DNA of 64,000 nt, from NCBI RefSeq assembly GCF_030246945.1, contig NZ_CP126742.1, forward strand, positions 1,240,001 to 1,304,000, written 5' to 3'. The translations under genes and the position numbers were made by a program. Within the stretch, counting starts at the first letter, position 1; each line of letters opens with the position of its first letter. The notes below the pieces were generated by a model that worked only from the letters and a program-made list of their open reading frames with translations, was not told where the DNA came from and made no database searches. Of this stretch, positions 41,775 to 51,244 are shown one piece after another. Source of the DNA: Microbacterium sp. zg-Y1090. Its GTDB lineage: Bacteria; Actinomycetota; Actinomycetes; Actinomycetales; Microbacteriaceae.

Positions 41775-42197
41775 TCAGCGGCGGAGGGCCTCGCTGAGCC
41801 AGCGGGAGTAGAGGGTCCACGGGTCGCCGGCCGCGCGCACCGCGGCGATGTGCGCGGCGAGCGACTCGTCGAGGGTGAACCACTCGCCACCCTCGCGGAT
41901 ATCGCCGAACTCGCGGTGTCGCTGCTGCTCGAGGGCTCTGGCGCCGCGTTCGAACGCGAGCAGCTCCTCGTGCCGGATCGCGGCGAGGCGCTGCCGGGGC
42001 CGCCACGTCGTCCCGATCTTCACCCGTGCGTCGAAGCGCAGGTAGTACACGACGTCGATGCGGGGGAGCGGCAGATCGGGGTCGGGAGCGGCGCCGTAGC
42101 GCCACCCGCACGCGGCGCAGACCCACGAGCCCTCCGCGCGCACGCCGGCCAGTCCGCCGCACAGTGCGCACGGCCCCGGCAGCGCGTCGCGGTCCAC
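41775..42197 (-). CDS. Zinc-ribbon plus GIY-YIG (T5orf172/MUG113-like) protein
   Basis: A 140-residue protein with two parts. Residues 8-28 form a four-cysteine zinc ribbon (CALCGG and CAACGW). Then a compact GIY-YIG-type domain follows: VVYYLRFDARVKIGTT (Y-Y-L and K-I-G), an Arg in RQRL, and Glu/His in LEQQRHREF. This is the T5orf172/MUG113 subgroup. GTG 42197 has TAGCGT 7 bases upstream. Nuclease activity is inferred from the family only. Confidence 0.8.
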   Translation of the reverse strand: MDRDALPGPCALCGGLAGVRAEGSWVCAACGWRYGAAPDPDLPLPRIDVVYYLRFDARVKIGTTWRPRQRLAAIRHEELLAFERGARALEQQRHREFGDIREGGEWFTLDESLAAHIAAVRAAGDPWTLYSRWLSEALRR

Positions 42198-42250
42198 GCC
42201 GGCCACGCTAGGGGCAGCCACCGACATCGCCGCCGCTCGACGCGGCATCC

Positions 42251-42961
42251 TCAGCCGCTCAGGCCGCCGAGCAGCAGCGAGACGACCATCGCCACGATCA
42301 CCGAGTTGAACGTGAAGGCGAACAGGACGTTCGTGCGCACGAGCATCCACGCCTGCCGGGTGCGCACGGACGCCGAGACGGTCGCCGCCATCGTCGACAG
42401 CAGGATCGACAGCGTGAGGTAGTCGCCGAAGGTGGCGGGGCTGCCGACCTCCAGGCGGATGTGATCGGCGTCGATCGTGCCGACCTGCAGACGCAGGTAC
42501 TGCAGGGCGAACGCGTAGACCATGAGCGCCCACGAGCAGGCGACGCACAGCAGCCCCAGGGCGACGTACAGCAGGCTGCCGCGGTACTCAGGCGTCTGCG
42601 CGATGACGACGGTGATGAACACCGCGGCCAGCGCCGCGCTCAGCGTCCAGCTCGACGCGCCGCCGAATCCGACGAGCGGCCACCACCAGCGGCGCTGCGC
42701 CTGCAGCTCCCGCTGCGTGCGCCAGCGGAGGGTCGCGACGTCGTGCCGGGAGTACGCGAGGTGCGTCCAGACCAGATAGACCGCGCCGAACGACGGCCAC
42801 ATGAACAGGTAGACGTCGATTCCGAGTCGCAGCGGATCGACCACGCCGAGGTCCCCGCGCATCGCGGCGGTCGCGACCGCGAAGGCGAACCCGAGCGCTG
42901 CGGCGATCGCCGAACTGAGGTTCGCGCGGGCGGCGTCGGTGACGTATCGGGTTGCCTGCAC
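42251..42961 (-). CDS. DUF1345 membrane protein
   Basis: A 236-residue protein with five or six transmembrane segments (about 15-35, 45-65, 95-118, 125-150, 175-195, 210-232) and DUF1345 features such as WTHLAYSRHD and a late FNSVIVAMVVSLL. Function unknown. GTG 42961 has TAGAAT 6 bases upstream. Confidence 0.82.
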   Translation of the reverse strand: MQATRYVTDAARANLSSAIAAALGFAFAVATAAMRGDLGVVDPLRLGIDVYLFMWPSFGAVYLVWTHLAYSRHDVATLRWRTQRELQAQRRWWWPLVGFGGASSWTLSAALAAVFITVVIAQTPEYRGSLLYVALGLLCVACSWALMVYAFALQYLRLQVGTIDADHIRLEVGSPATFGDYLTLSILLSTMAATVSASVRTRQAWMLVRTNVLFAFTFNSVIVAMVVSLLLGGLSG

Positions 42962-43043
42962 CGGCCAATTCTAGGGAGTCGTCCGACTGCTGCCCGACCG
43001 CGCGATGCGGTGCCCGCGCGACCCGCGCCGTGGTCGCCGGCGC

Positions 43044-44411
43044 TCAGGCGATCGGCGCGGGGTTCGCGGCCTTGACACGCCGCTTCTCGTCGCCGCGCTT
43101 GCGGCCGTACCGCGCCACGAAGAAGAGCACCGATCCGACGGCGATGTACGCCAGCGAACCCAGCCAGACCTGCCACGACTGCTGGGCCAGCAGCACGAGG
43201 CACGCCAGGATGCCGATGACGGGGATGAACCGCGGCACCGAGAAGTGACGGTGGTCGACCTTGTCCTTCTTGAGCACCAGCACGCTGACGTTCGCCGAGA
43301 GGAAGACGAGGAGCAGCAGCAGCACCGTCGTCTCGGCGAGGGTGGCGACGTCACCGACGAGGGTCAGCAGGATGGTGATGCCCGCCACGACGACGATCGA
43401 GACCCACGGGGTGCGCCGGTTGGGCAGCACCCGCGCGAAGGCGTGCGGCAGCAGGCCGGCTTCGGCGAGACCGTAGCTCACCCGGCTGGCCATGACCATG
43501 AACAGCAGGGCACCGTTGGCGATCGCGACCAGCGCGATGAGACCGAACAGCCACGAAGGGATGCCGAGGCCGCTCGCGGACACGACATCGAGCAGCGGGC
43601 CGGTCGAGGTCGCCAGTTCTGCGGGCGGTAGGACGATCACCGCACCGATCGCGATGAGCAGGTACACGACGGCGGCCGTGCTGATCGCGCCGAACAGAGC
43701 CCGGGGGTACGCCTTCGAGGGGTTCTTCACCTCTTCGGCCATGTTCGCGGCCGCCTCGAACCCGAGGAAGGAGAAGAACGCGATGATCGATGCCGCGAAC
43801 ACGCCCTCGACGGGAGGAACGTCGGGGGCGAACTCGAAGATGCGGGACGGGTCGCCGTCGCCGTTGCCGAAGACGATGGCGCACACGACGATGACGATCA
43901 CAAGACCGCTGACCTCGATGACCGACGCGACGAGGTTCGCGCCCAGCGACTCCCGCACTCCGCGCAGGTTGATGAGGGTCAGCACGATGATGAACACGAT
44001 CGCGGTGGGGATCGGGGGCACATCGATCAGCGCGGTGAGGTAGTCGCCGGCGAACGCGTTGGCGAGCGCGGCGGCGGTGGTGATGCCGGAAGCCATCATC
44101 AGGAACCCGACGAGGAATGACAGGTAGGGCTTGCCGAAGGCGCGGTCGATGTAGCGGGCAGCGCCGCCGGCATGGGGGTACTTGGTGATGAGCTCGGCAT
44201 AGGTGCCGGCCGTGAGCAGCGCCACGACAAGAGCCACGAGCAGCGGCAGCCAGATGACCCCACCGACATCGGTGGCCATCGAGCCGACGAGGGTGTAGAT
44301 GCCCGCACCCAGGGTGTCGCCCACGATGAAGGCGAACAGCAGGGGCGTGCCGACGGCGCGCTTCAGCCCGATCGGTGCGGTGGGAGCCACCGCGGCTATG
44401 TCTTTGCTCAT
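43044..44411 (-). CDS. APC family amino acid permease
   Basis: A 455-residue transporter with twelve predicted helices. Helix 1 has the unwound substrate-binding pattern VGDTLGAGIYTLVG, helix 6 SIIAFFSFLGFEAAANMAEE, both typical of the cationic amino-acid/APC branch, and PHAGGAARYIDRAFGK follows helix 2. Tail is basic. Substrate is probably an amino acid but cannot be fixed. A short intergenic region separates it from the envelope operon upstream. Confidence 0.92.
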   Translation of the reverse strand: MSKDIAAVAPTAPIGLKRAVGTPLLFAFIVGDTLGAGIYTLVGSMATDVGGVIWLPLLVALVVALLTAGTYAELITKYPHAGGAARYIDRAFGKPYLSFLVGFLMMASGITTAAALANAFAGDYLTALIDVPPIPTAIVFIIVLTLINLRGVRESLGANLVASVIEVSGLVIVIVVCAIVFGNGDGDPSRIFEFAPDVPPVEGVFAASIIAFFSFLGFEAAANMAEEVKNPSKAYPRALFGAISTAAVVYLLIAIGAVIVLPPAELATSTGPLLDVVSASGLGIPSWLFGLIALVAIANGALLFMVMASRVSYGLAEAGLLPHAFARVLPNRRTPWVSIVVVAGITILLTLVGDVATLAETTVLLLLLVFLSANVSVLVLKKDKVDHRHFSVPRFIPVIGILACLVLLAQQSWQVWLGSLAYIAVGSVLFFVARYGRKRGDEKRRVKAANPAPIA

Positions 44412-44492
44412 CGCACCACTTCACTGCTCGCGGGTGATCGCCGCAATCCCTGTTGCGCGCGGCGATGGTGGCTTATCCTGCTCCCGCCCAGC

Positions 44493-44524
44493 GGGCGGGG
44501 GTCCCGTCGTTGCGACCCCCGCCC
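44493..44524 (-). terminator. Terminator of the DUF3618 operon
   Basis: GGGCGGGGGTC (44493-44503) pairs with GACCCCCGCCC (44514-44524), 10-base loop, just past the stop of the DUF3618 gene on the minus strand. Confidence 0.75.
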
Positions 44525-44533
44525 GGGCTGGCG

Positions 44534-45109
44534 TCAGCCGCCGGCGATGTTCTCCCTGCTGTGCTGCGCCTGATCCTTCACGTCCGTCGCGGCGGACTGC
44601 GCCTCGGTCTTCACCGTTTCGACGGAGTCGGCTGCGGCATCCTTGACGGCGCTCGCCGCCTGCTGGGCGGGCTCCTTGAGGTGCTCGCCGACGTCGCGGG
44701 CGACGTGCGAGGCCTCATCGACCAGGGGCTGGGCCTTGTCCTTGACGTCCGCCGCCATCCGCTTCTCCTGCGACGAGGCGGGGATCAGCGATGCAGCCAG
44801 CAGCCCTGCGCCGAATGCGATGAGCCCGACGGCGAGCGGGTTGCCCTCCGCCTTGGCGACGACCCGGTCCTTTGCGTCGCCGATGCTGCCCGCCGCGGAG
44901 GATCCCGCGCCGGACACCGCCGAGCCGGCGTCGTCGGCGGCGCCCATGATGCGTTCGCGCACCGATCGGACGGCCTCGCGTGCCCTGTCCTTCTGCCTGT
45001 CCACGATCTTCGACGGAGTGACCTTGTCGGCCAGTGCATCGACGTCGCCGCCGAGGTCCTGCCGGGTGCGCTCGATGTCGGCGCGGATCTGGTCGGGTGA
45101 ATCGCTCAT
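44534..45109 (-). CDS. DUF3618 domain protein
   Basis: A 191-residue protein. The N-terminus DQIRADIERTRQDLGGDVDA is the DUF3618 signature. A hydrophobic segment (about 88-108, LAVGLIAFGAGLLAASLI) follows, and the Lys/Ala/Glu-rich C-terminal part resembles LEA-like amphipathic helices (VKDKAQPLVDEAS, TEAQSAATDVKDQAQHS). Start ATG 45109 overlaps the holin-like stop. It ends a three-gene operon thought to act in membrane stabilisation or stress; that role is inferred. Confidence 0.9.
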   Translation of the reverse strand: MSDSPDQIRADIERTRQDLGGDVDALADKVTPSKIVDRQKDRAREAVRSVRERIMGAADDAGSAVSGAGSSAAGSIGDAKDRVVAKAEGNPLAVGLIAFGAGLLAASLIPASSQEKRMAADVKDKAQPLVDEASHVARDVGEHLKEPAQQAASAVKDAAADSVETVKTEAQSAATDVKDQAQHSRENIAGG

Positions 45110-45519
45110 CGGTTCTCCTCATTCCTCTTCAGCGTCTCGGGTATCTCCTTGAGGGTCTCCACCGTCTGCGGGGCACCCTCGACTTCCTTCAACTTGTTGC
45201 GGCCAATCACGTAGAGCACCGCGGCGATGACCGCCCACAGCACGGCCACGATGACGCCGGACCAGCCGCCGCCCACCAGGGTTCCCAATGCCCACCAGAG
45301 CGCGTACGACAGGAAGAACACGGCCATCAGCGCGGCGTATCCGGCCCCGCCGAGCATGCCCGCACCCTTGGCCGTGCGACTGGCCGACTCCTTCAGTTCC
45401 GCCTTGGCGAGGGCGACCTCCTGCCGCATCAGCGTGGATATGTCGCTGGTGACTTCGGACAGCAGATCACCCAGCGACGTCGTCGCCGCCTTCTGCTCAG
45501 AGGGTGTCGCGTCGGACAT
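45106..45519 (-). CDS. Phage holin superfamily (DUF1469/Phage_holin_3_6) membrane protein
   Basis: A 137-residue protein with an amphipathic N-terminal helix (SLGDLLSEVTSDISTLMRQE, then LAKAELKESA) and two transmembrane segments (about 54-80 and 87-108). The LMRQEVALAKAEL motif is the usual mark of the chromosomal DUF1469 family. Despite the family name it is not evidence of a prophage. GGAAGGGAAG precedes ATG 45519, and its coding region overlaps the preceding gene by 23 bases. Confidence 0.9.
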   Translation of the reverse strand: MSDATPSEQKAATTSLGDLLSEVTSDISTLMRQEVALAKAELKESASRTAKGAGMLGGAGYAALMAVFFLSYALWWALGTLVGGGWSGVIVAVLWAVIAAVLYVIGRNKLKEVEGAPQTVETLKEIPETLKRNEENR

Positions 45520-46231
45520 CCGGCTTCCCTTCCGCGGACGGTCCCGACCTCTGCATGGTCGTGGACTGCTCGTACAGCGGCGTGTCGACGTGGCCCGGTG
45601 TCGATGTCGGCGGCACCGGCGCTGCCGTGCCGTCGGCCACGGAGCCGGTCTGCGCGACAACCGGTGACGGCGCGACGCGCGGAGCAGCGGCTGCGCTGTC
45701 CTTGTCGTCGGAGGCGTTCGCCGCGAGCGCGCGCGTCAGGCGCCCCGCGACGACACCGAGGATGGCGGCACCAGCGATGAACATGCCGGGCCGGCGACGG
45801 GCGTAGCTCTTCACCTCGGCGAGCACACCCGCGGGGTCCCGGTCACCCAGCCACGCCGCTGCCCCAGAGAGGCGGTCGGCGGCCTGGCGGACGAGGTCCG
45901 ATGCGACGCCCTGGCTGTCGGCATGCGACGACATCGATGCCAGCTCGGAACTCATGTCGCGCAGCCCTGAGGCGACGCGCTGCTGCTGGCTGCTCGCCTG
46001 GTCGTTCAGCTCCCGCTGCGTCTGCGCGTAGAGCATGCGTGCCTGTGCGCCGGCCTCGCCGATCACGGTGGCGGCTTCGTCCTTCGCCGTCGAGGCCACG
46101 TCGGATGCCTTGGAGGCAGCCGTGTTCTTCAAGTCGGCGGCTTCCGCCTTGGCGGTGTCGACCTTGGCCGAGGTGCTGCCGCTGGCGGCACCCGACGAGG
46201 TCGGTGCCCCCGCTCCGTAACTCTCTGACAT
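45497..46231 (-). CDS. LEA-like/apolipoprotein-like membrane-associated protein
   Basis: A 244-residue protein. Residues 20-115 are a low-complexity Ala/Ser/Asp/Lys helical stretch (TAKAEAADLKNTAASKASD, RQAADRLSGAAAW) resembling LEA or apolipoprotein repeats; a hydrophobic segment near 150-165 (GMFIAGAAILGVVAGRL) is followed by a disordered Pro/Thr-rich tail. AAGGAGAG lies upstream of ATG 46231. It is the first gene of the operon with the holin-like and DUF3618 proteins. Function unknown. Confidence 0.75.
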   Translation of the reverse strand: MSESYGAGAPTSSGAASGSTSAKVDTAKAEAADLKNTAASKASDVASTAKDEAATVIGEAGAQARMLYAQTQRELNDQASSQQQRVASGLRDMSSELASMSSHADSQGVASDLVRQAADRLSGAAAWLGDRDPAGVLAEVKSYARRRPGMFIAGAAILGVVAGRLTRALAANASDDKDSAAAAPRVAPSPVVAQTGSVADGTAAPVPPTSTPGHVDTPLYEQSTTMQRSGPSAEGKPDVRRDTL

Positions 46232-46380
46232 TGCTCTCTCCTTCCGCGCCGGGGGGATCCGACGCTGTTCGGTTCTACGTCGCGTTCACCGGAACTCGTA
46301 CCCCCTTGCGTGCGAGGGCCGACCGTGCATCTGGTGCGCGCGTGAGCGAACCCTCAGCCCGCGGGGTGGAAGATGGAAGC

Positions 46381-48084
46381 ATGCCATCGAACCCCTTCGC
46401 ATCGCGTCCCTGGCTGGCGGCCTATGCCGACGGCGTGCCTGCCGACATCGTCCCCCCGACGCAGTCGCTGACTGAGACGATCGAGGCCAGCATCAAGGCG
46501 CACGCGCGCCGGCCGGCGCTGGAGTTCTTCGGTGCGGTGACGACGTACGGCGAGCTCGGCGACCAGATCCTGCGCGCCGCCGAGGGCCTGCGCCGCATGG
46601 GTGTGCGCAAGGGGGACCGCGTGGCCATCGTGCTGCCGAACTGCCCCCAGCACGTGGTGGCCTTCTATGCCGTGCTGCGGCTGGGTGCCATCGTCATCGA
46701 GCACAACCCGCTCTATACCGCCCGTGAGCTGCGGCACCAGTTCGAGGATCACGGCGCCTCGGTCGCGATCGTCTGGGACAAGACCGTCGACGTCGTCGCC
46801 GACTTCCCGAGCGACGTGCGTCCGAAGCGCATCGTGAGCGTGGACATGACCGAGGCGCTGCCGCTGGTCAAGCGGCTCGCGCTGCGTCTTCCGATCCCGC
46901 GGGCGCGCGAGTCGCGCGCCCAGTTGACCACCACCCCGGAGCTGCGTCGGCCGTACACGTGGAAGGCGCTGCTGGATCACCGGCGCCTCTCCGCCCGGCA
47001 TCCCGCACCGACGGTCGACGACATCGCCGTGCTGCAGTACACCAGCGGAACGACGGGAACCCCGAAGGGGGCGATCCTCACCCACCGCAACCTCCGCGCC
47101 AACGCGATGCAGGGAAGCGCGTGGGTCCCGGGTCTCGTCGACGGCGAGGAGACGTTCTACGCGGTGCTGCCCCTCTTCCACGCGTACGGGATGACGCTGT
47201 GCCTGACCTTCGCGATGGGCATCGCCGCCAAGCTCGTGCTGTTCCCCAAGTTCGACGTCGGGCTGGTGGCGGATGCCGCGCGCAAGAGCCCGCCGACGTT
47301 CCTTCCCGCCGTCCCCCCGATCTACGATCAGCTGGCCCGCGCGGCCGCCCGCGGCACGATCGACCTGAGCAGCGTGCGCTTCGCGATCTCCGGTGCGATG
47401 AGCCTGCCGGTGGACACGGTCAAGCGGTGGGAGGAGGCCACCGGCGGCCTGCTCGTGGAGGGCTACGGAATGACCGAGAGCTCCCCGGTGGCCATCGGCA
47501 ACCCGATGGGCACCACGCGCCGCCCCGGCACCGTCGGCGTGCCGTTCCCGAGCACGGAGATCCGCGTGGTCGACCCCGACGATCCGTCGGTCGACCGACC
47601 GCTCGGTGAAGCGGGCGAACTGCTCGTGCGCGGACCGCAGGTGTTCCAGGGCTACTGGGGGCGCCCCGCCGAGACGGCCGCGACCCTGCTCGAGGACGGC
47701 TGGCTGCGCACCGGCGACATCGCATCGGTCTCGGCCGACGGGTTCGTCACCATCGTGGACCGCCTGAAGGAACTCATCATCACGGGCGGCTTCAACGTGT
47801 CGCCGACCGAGGTCGAGGACACCCTGCACACCCACCCCGACGTGGACGCGGCCGCCGTGGTCGCGCTGCCGCGCCGCAGCCGGGGAGAGGACGTCGCCGC
47901 CGCGGTCGTGCTGCGCGAGGGCGCCGTGCTCGACGTGGAGGGGCTGCGCGACTACTGCCGCACGCGGCTGGCGGCCTACAAGGTGCCGCGGCGCATCGTG
48001 CAGATGGAGGACCTCCCGCGCTCGCTCATCGGCAAGGTGCTGCGCCGCGAGGTGCGCGAGCGGATGCTCGCAGACAAGGCCTGA
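46381..48084 (+). CDS. Long-chain acyl-CoA ligase (AMP-forming)
   Basis: A 567-residue ANL-superfamily enzyme. The P-loop is LQYTSGTTGTPKGAILTH, the later core motifs are EGYGMTESSPV and DGWLRTGDIASVSADGF, and the C-terminal lysine is in IGKVLRREVRE. The length and features match fatty-acyl-CoA ligases, which activate fatty acids through an acyl-adenylate. GAAGAT lies 6 bases before ATG 46381. It is monocistronic, bounded downstream by two strong hairpins. Confidence 0.93.
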   Translation: MPSNPFASRPWLAAYADGVPADIVPPTQSLTETIEASIKAHARRPALEFFGAVTTYGELGDQILRAAEGLRRMGVRKGDRVAIVLPNCPQHVVAFYAVLRLGAIVIEHNPLYTARELRHQFEDHGASVAIVWDKTVDVVADFPSDVRPKRIVSVDMTEALPLVKRLALRLPIPRARESRAQLTTTPELRRPYTWKALLDHRRLSARHPAPTVDDIAVLQYTSGTTGTPKGAILTHRNLRANAMQGSAWVPGLVDGEETFYAVLPLFHAYGMTLCLTFAMGIAAKLVLFPKFDVGLVADAARKSPPTFLPAVPPIYDQLARAAARGTIDLSSVRFAISGAMSLPVDTVKRWEEATGGLLVEGYGMTESSPVAIGNPMGTTRRPGTVGVPFPSTEIRVVDPDDPSVDRPLGEAGELLVRGPQVFQGYWGRPAETAATLLEDGWLRTGDIASVSADGFVTIVDRLKELIITGGFNVSPTEVEDTLHTHPDVDAAAVVALPRRSRGEDVAAAVVLREGAVLDVEGLRDYCRTRLAAYKVPRRIVQMEDLPRSLIGKVLRREVRERMLADKA

Positions 48085-48094
48085 AACGGAATCC

Positions 48095-48124
48095 GGCCCC
48101 GGTGGGACGTGTCCCACCGGGGCC
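48095..48124 (+). terminator. 14-bp hairpin after the acyl-CoA ligase
   Basis: GGCCCCGGTGGGAC (48095-48108) and its complement (48111-48124) form a near-continuous palindrome 10 bases past the stop. No T-run follows. Confidence 0.75.
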
Positions 48125-48141
48125 GCCAGGTGCGAGGCCGG

Positions 48142-48172
48142 GAGGCGGCGACGACCCGAACGTCGCCGCCTC
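48142..48172. terminator. Second hairpin before the copper operon
   Basis: GAGGCGGCGACG (48142-48153) pairs with CGTCGCCGCCTC (48161-48172), loop ACCCGAA. It probably insulates the copper operon from readthrough. Confidence 0.65.
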
Positions 48173-48234
48173 AACCGGGGCTCTCTCACATGCTGGAAAC
48201 CACGCTACGCGCGCATTTTGCGCATCGCTGACCG

Positions 48235-48324
48235 TTGACCTGCGCTCCGGTTTCTGCTATCACCGGGGAATACCCTATGAGGGTATCCGCGTTGTACCCT
48301 GAGGTTACCCCACCGGGGTATATG
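48235..48324 (+). promoter_or_regulatory. Copper-operon promoter region with CsoR-type operators
   Basis: ATACCC-TATGA-GGGTAT (48270-48286) and TACCCC-ACC-GGGGTA (48306-48320) are the C/G-tract inverted repeats that CsoR binds in other actinobacteria. A third degenerate TACCCT-GAGGTTA element lies at 48295-48307. A TTGACC/TATCAC pair with a 17-base spacer (48235-48263) is a possible promoter upstream of the operators. Confidence 0.75.
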
Positions 48325-48344
48325 GACCAAGAGAAGGAAGGCAG

Positions 48345-48554
48345 ATGGCGATCAGCGAGTACCAGGTGACGGGCATGTCCTGCGGTCATTGCGAGGCAGC
48401 GGTGCGCGGCGAGGTCTCGCAGCTCGCCGGCGTGGAGGACGTGCAGGTCAGTGCGAAGACCGGACGGCTGACCGTGACGGCATCCGCTGCGATCTCCGAT
48501 GAGGACGTGCTGGCCGCCGTCGACGAGGCCGGCTACACCGCGACACGGGCCTGA
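48345..48554 (+). CDS. copZ: Copper chaperone CopZ (HMA domain)
   Basis: A 69-residue single HMA domain with the metal site GMSCGHC (MxCxxC) at residues 10-16 and the typical VSAKTGRLTV loop. It delivers Cu(I) to the adjacent CopA. AAGGAAGG lies 4-11 bases before ATG 48345. It is the first gene of the copper operon, followed 15 bases later by copA. Confidence 0.95.
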   Translation: MAISEYQVTGMSCGHCEAAVRGEVSQLAGVEDVQVSAKTGRLTVTASAAISDEDVLAAVDEAGYTATRA

Positions 48555-48569
48555 GGGAGCGCCCGGCAG

Positions 48570-50855
48570 ATGACGAACACCCTCGGCGCCGACCAGGCTC
48601 GGTTCGAACTCGAGATCGGCGGCATGACGTGCGCGTCGTGCGCGGCGCGCATCGAGAAGAAGCTCAATCGCCTCGACGGGGTGACCGCGACGGTGAACTA
48701 TGCCACCGAGAAGGCGCAGGTGACCGGACCGGCCGCGCTCGACGCGGCGACCGTCATCGCCGAGGTGCAGCGCACCGGGTACACCGCCGCTCTGCCTGTC
48801 ACCCCTGAGGCGCAGCCGGATGCCGGCACCGAACCCCTCGACCCAGAGCTGCGGAGCCTGCGGCAGCGACTCATCGGCTCGACGGTGCTGGCCGTGCCGG
48901 TGATCCTCATGGCGATGATCCCTGCTCTGCAGTTCCCGAACTGGCAGTGGCTCTCGCTCACGCTGGCCGCTCCCGTCGTGGTGTGGGGCGCGTGGCCCTT
49001 TCATCGTGCGGCGGCGATCAACCTGCGCCACGGGGCCGCGACCATGGACACCCTCATCAGCATCGGCACGTCCGCCGCGCTGCTGTGGTCGGTGTACGCC
49101 CTCTTCTTCGGCACCGCCGGCATGACCGGGATGACGCATCCCTTCACCTTCACGATCGGCGCCGCCGACGCAGCGGGTGACATCTACCTCGAGGTCGCCG
49201 CCGGGGTGACGATGTTCGTGCTCGCCGGGCGCTATGTCGAGAAGCGCGCCAAGCGGCGCGCGGGTGCCGCCCTCCGTGCGCTGCTGCAGCTGGGCGCGAA
49301 GGACGTCACCGTCATCCGCGACGGCGTCGAGGGGCGCATCCCCGTCGAGCGACTGCGGGTGGGCGACGAGTTCGTCGTGCGCCCGGGGGAGAAGATCGCC
49401 ACCGACGGTGTGGTCGTCGCGGGGTCGTCGGCCGTCGACCAGTCGCTGCTGACCGGCGAATCCCTTCCCGTGGAGGTCGGCGCCGGCGACCCCGTCACCG
49501 GCGCCACCGTCAACGCCGGCGGGCGCCTCATCGTGCGGGCCACCCGCGTGGGCGCCGACACCCAGCTGGCGCAGATGGCCCGCCTGGTGGAGCAGGCCCA
49601 GTCCGGCAAGGCGGAGGTGCAGCGTCTGGCCGATCGCATCTCCGGGGTGTTCGTCCCGGTGGTCATCGGCATCGCTCTGGCCGCGCTGGCCGGATGGCTC
49701 ATCGCGGGGGCCGCCCCGGCGGCTGCGTTCACCGCCGCGGTGGCGGTGCTCATCATCGCCTGCCCGTGCGCCCTGGGGCTGGCGACGCCGACGGCGTTGC
49801 TGGTCGGCACCGGGCGGGGCGCGCAGCTCGGCATCCTCATCAAGGGTCCCGAGGTGCTCGAATCCACCCGCCGGGTCGACACCATCGTGCTGGACAAGAC
49901 CGGCACCGTCACCACGGGACGCATGAGCGTCGTCGAGGTCGTGCCCGCCGCCGGTGAGGACGCGGCGGAGGTGCTGCGCCTGGCCGGTGCGGTCGAGCAC
50001 GCCAGCGAGCACCCCATCGCGCGCGCCATCGCCGACGCGGCCGGGCGCGCGGGCGACCTTCCCGCCGTCACGGACTTCCGCAGCACCGCGGGATTCGGCG
50101 TCACCGGCGTTGTCGGCGGGCACGGGATCGTCGTCGGCCGGGCCGCGCTGCTCGAGCAGTGGTCGGTCCAGGTCGACGCGCAGCTCACCGCCGCCGTGAA
50201 CGCGGCGCACGAACGCGGCCAGACCGCCGTCGTGGTGGCGTGGGACGGTTGCGCCCGTGGCGCTGTCGTGGTCGCCGACCGGCCGAAGCAGACCAGTGCC
50301 GCCGCGGTGGCCGATCTGCGCAGGCTCGGCCTGCGGCCCATCCTGCTCACCGGCGACAACGCCGCCGTCGCCGCGCGCATCGCGGCCGAGGTCGGCATCG
50401 ACGAGGCCATCGGCGACGTGCGCCCCGAGGACAAGGTCGCCGTCGTGGCGAGCCTGCAGTCCGAGGGGCGGGTCGTGGCGATGGTCGGTGACGGGGTCAA
50501 CGACGCCGCCGCCCTCGCGCAGGCCGATCTGGGCATGGCGATGGGCACCGGCACGGATGCCGCGATGGAGGCCGCGGACATCACGCTGGTGCGCGGCGAC
50601 CTCGGAGCCGCGGCCGACGCCGTGCGGCTCTCCCGCCGCACGCTCCGCACGATCAAGACCAACCTCTTCTGGGCCTTTGCCTACAACGTCGCCGCGATCC
50701 CGCTGGCGGCCCTCGGCCTGCTGAACCCCATGCTCGCGGGCGCCGCCATGGCGCTGTCGAGCGTCTTCGTCGTCGGCAACAGCCTGCGGCTGCGCCGGTT
50801 CCGCCCGCTGTCCGCCGCCGCCGGCCGCTCCACCCGAAAGGATGCCGTGTCATGA
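48570..50855 (+). CDS. copA: Copper-translocating P1B-type ATPase
   Basis: A 761-residue pump. One N-terminal HMA domain has GMTCASC, the membrane ion-binding motif is [17 protein letters not shown], the actuator loop LLTGESLP, the phosphorylation site [11 protein letters not shown], the nucleotide domain [12 protein letters not shown], and the hinge [10 protein letters not shown]. Eight transmembrane helices are visible. CPC with these motifs indicates Cu(I) export. The stop overlaps csoR by four bases. Confidence 0.95.
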   Translation: MTNTLGADQARFELEIGGMTCASCAARIEKKLNRLDGVTATVNYATEKAQVTGPAALDAATVIAEVQRTGYTAALPVTPEAQPDAGTEPLDPELRSLRQRLIGSTVLAVPVILMAMIPALQFPNWQWLSLTLAAPVVVWGAWPFHRAAAINLRHGAATMDTLISIGTSAALLWSVYALFFGTAGMTGMTHPFTFTIGAADAAGDIYLEVAAGVTMFVLAGRYVEKRAKRRAGAALRALLQLGAKDVTVIRDGVEGRIPVERLRVGDEFVVRPGEKIATDGVVVAGSSAVDQSLLTGESLPVEVGAGDPVTGATVNAGGRLIVRATRVGADTQLAQMARLVEQAQSGKAEVQRLADRISGVFVPVVIGIALAALAGWLIAGAAPAAAFTAAVAVLIIACPCALGLATPTALLVGTGRGAQLGILIKGPEVLESTRRVDTIVLDKTGTVTTGRMSVVEVVPAAGEDAAEVLRLAGAVEHASEHPIARAIADAAGRAGDLPAVTDFRSTAGFGVTGVVGGHGIVVGRAALLEQWSVQVDAQLTAAVNAAHERGQTAVVVAWDGCARGAVVVADRPKQTSAAAVADLRRLGLRPILLTGDNAAVAARIAAEVGIDEAIGDVRPEDKVAVVASLQSEGRVVAMVGDGVNDAAALAQADLGMAMGTGTDAAMEAADITLVRGDLGAAADAVRLSRRTLRTIKTNLFWAFAYNVAAIPLAALGLLNPMLAGAAMALSSVFVVGNSLRLRRFRPLSAAAGRSTRKDAVS

Positions 50856-51229
50856 CCGACCTCGCCGACGAGACCGTGCCCGACGAGACCCTGCCCGCCG
50901 CGGAGAGTGCGCACGCGCACCCGGCCGACGAGGACGACGCCGAACACGTCCACGGCTACATCACCGACAAGGAGCGCTACCTCAACCGCCTCAAGCGGAT
51001 CGAGGGCCAGGCGCGCGGTGTGCATCGCATGATCGCCGAGGAGAAGTACTGCATCGACATCCTCACGCAGATCAGCGCACTGACCAGTGCGCTCAACTCG
51101 GTTGCGGTCGGGCTGCTCGACGATCACCTGCGCCACTGCGTCGTGGACGCGGCGCGCGTGGGCGGCGACCATGCGGACGCGAAGGTCGCTGAGGCGACGG
51201 CGGCCATCGCCCGCCTCGTGCGCTCCTGA
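50852..51229 (+). CDS. csoR: CsoR-type metal-sensing repressor
   Basis: A 125-residue CsoR/RcnR protein. The helical core has [15 protein letters not shown] and the copper ligands: Cys in KYCIDIL, then His and Cys in DHLRHCVVD. The 35-residue N-terminal extension contains HAHP and HVHG, which may bind additional metal. It presumably represses copZ-copA-csoR in the absence of Cu(I) by binding the inverted repeats at 48270-48320. ATG 50852 overlaps the copA stop. Confidence 0.95.
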   Translation: MTDLADETVPDETLPAAESAHAHPADEDDAEHVHGYITDKERYLNRLKRIEGQARGVHRMIAEEKYCIDILTQISALTSALNSVAVGLLDDHLRHCVVDAARVGGDHADAKVAEATAAIARLVRS

Positions 51230-51244
51230 GCGCGGGCGGCGCCG

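Noticed and set aside
45106..45519. Holin-family gene taken as prophage evidence
   Set aside because: The DUF1469 family is chromosomal; no endolysin, structural or integrase genes are nearby.
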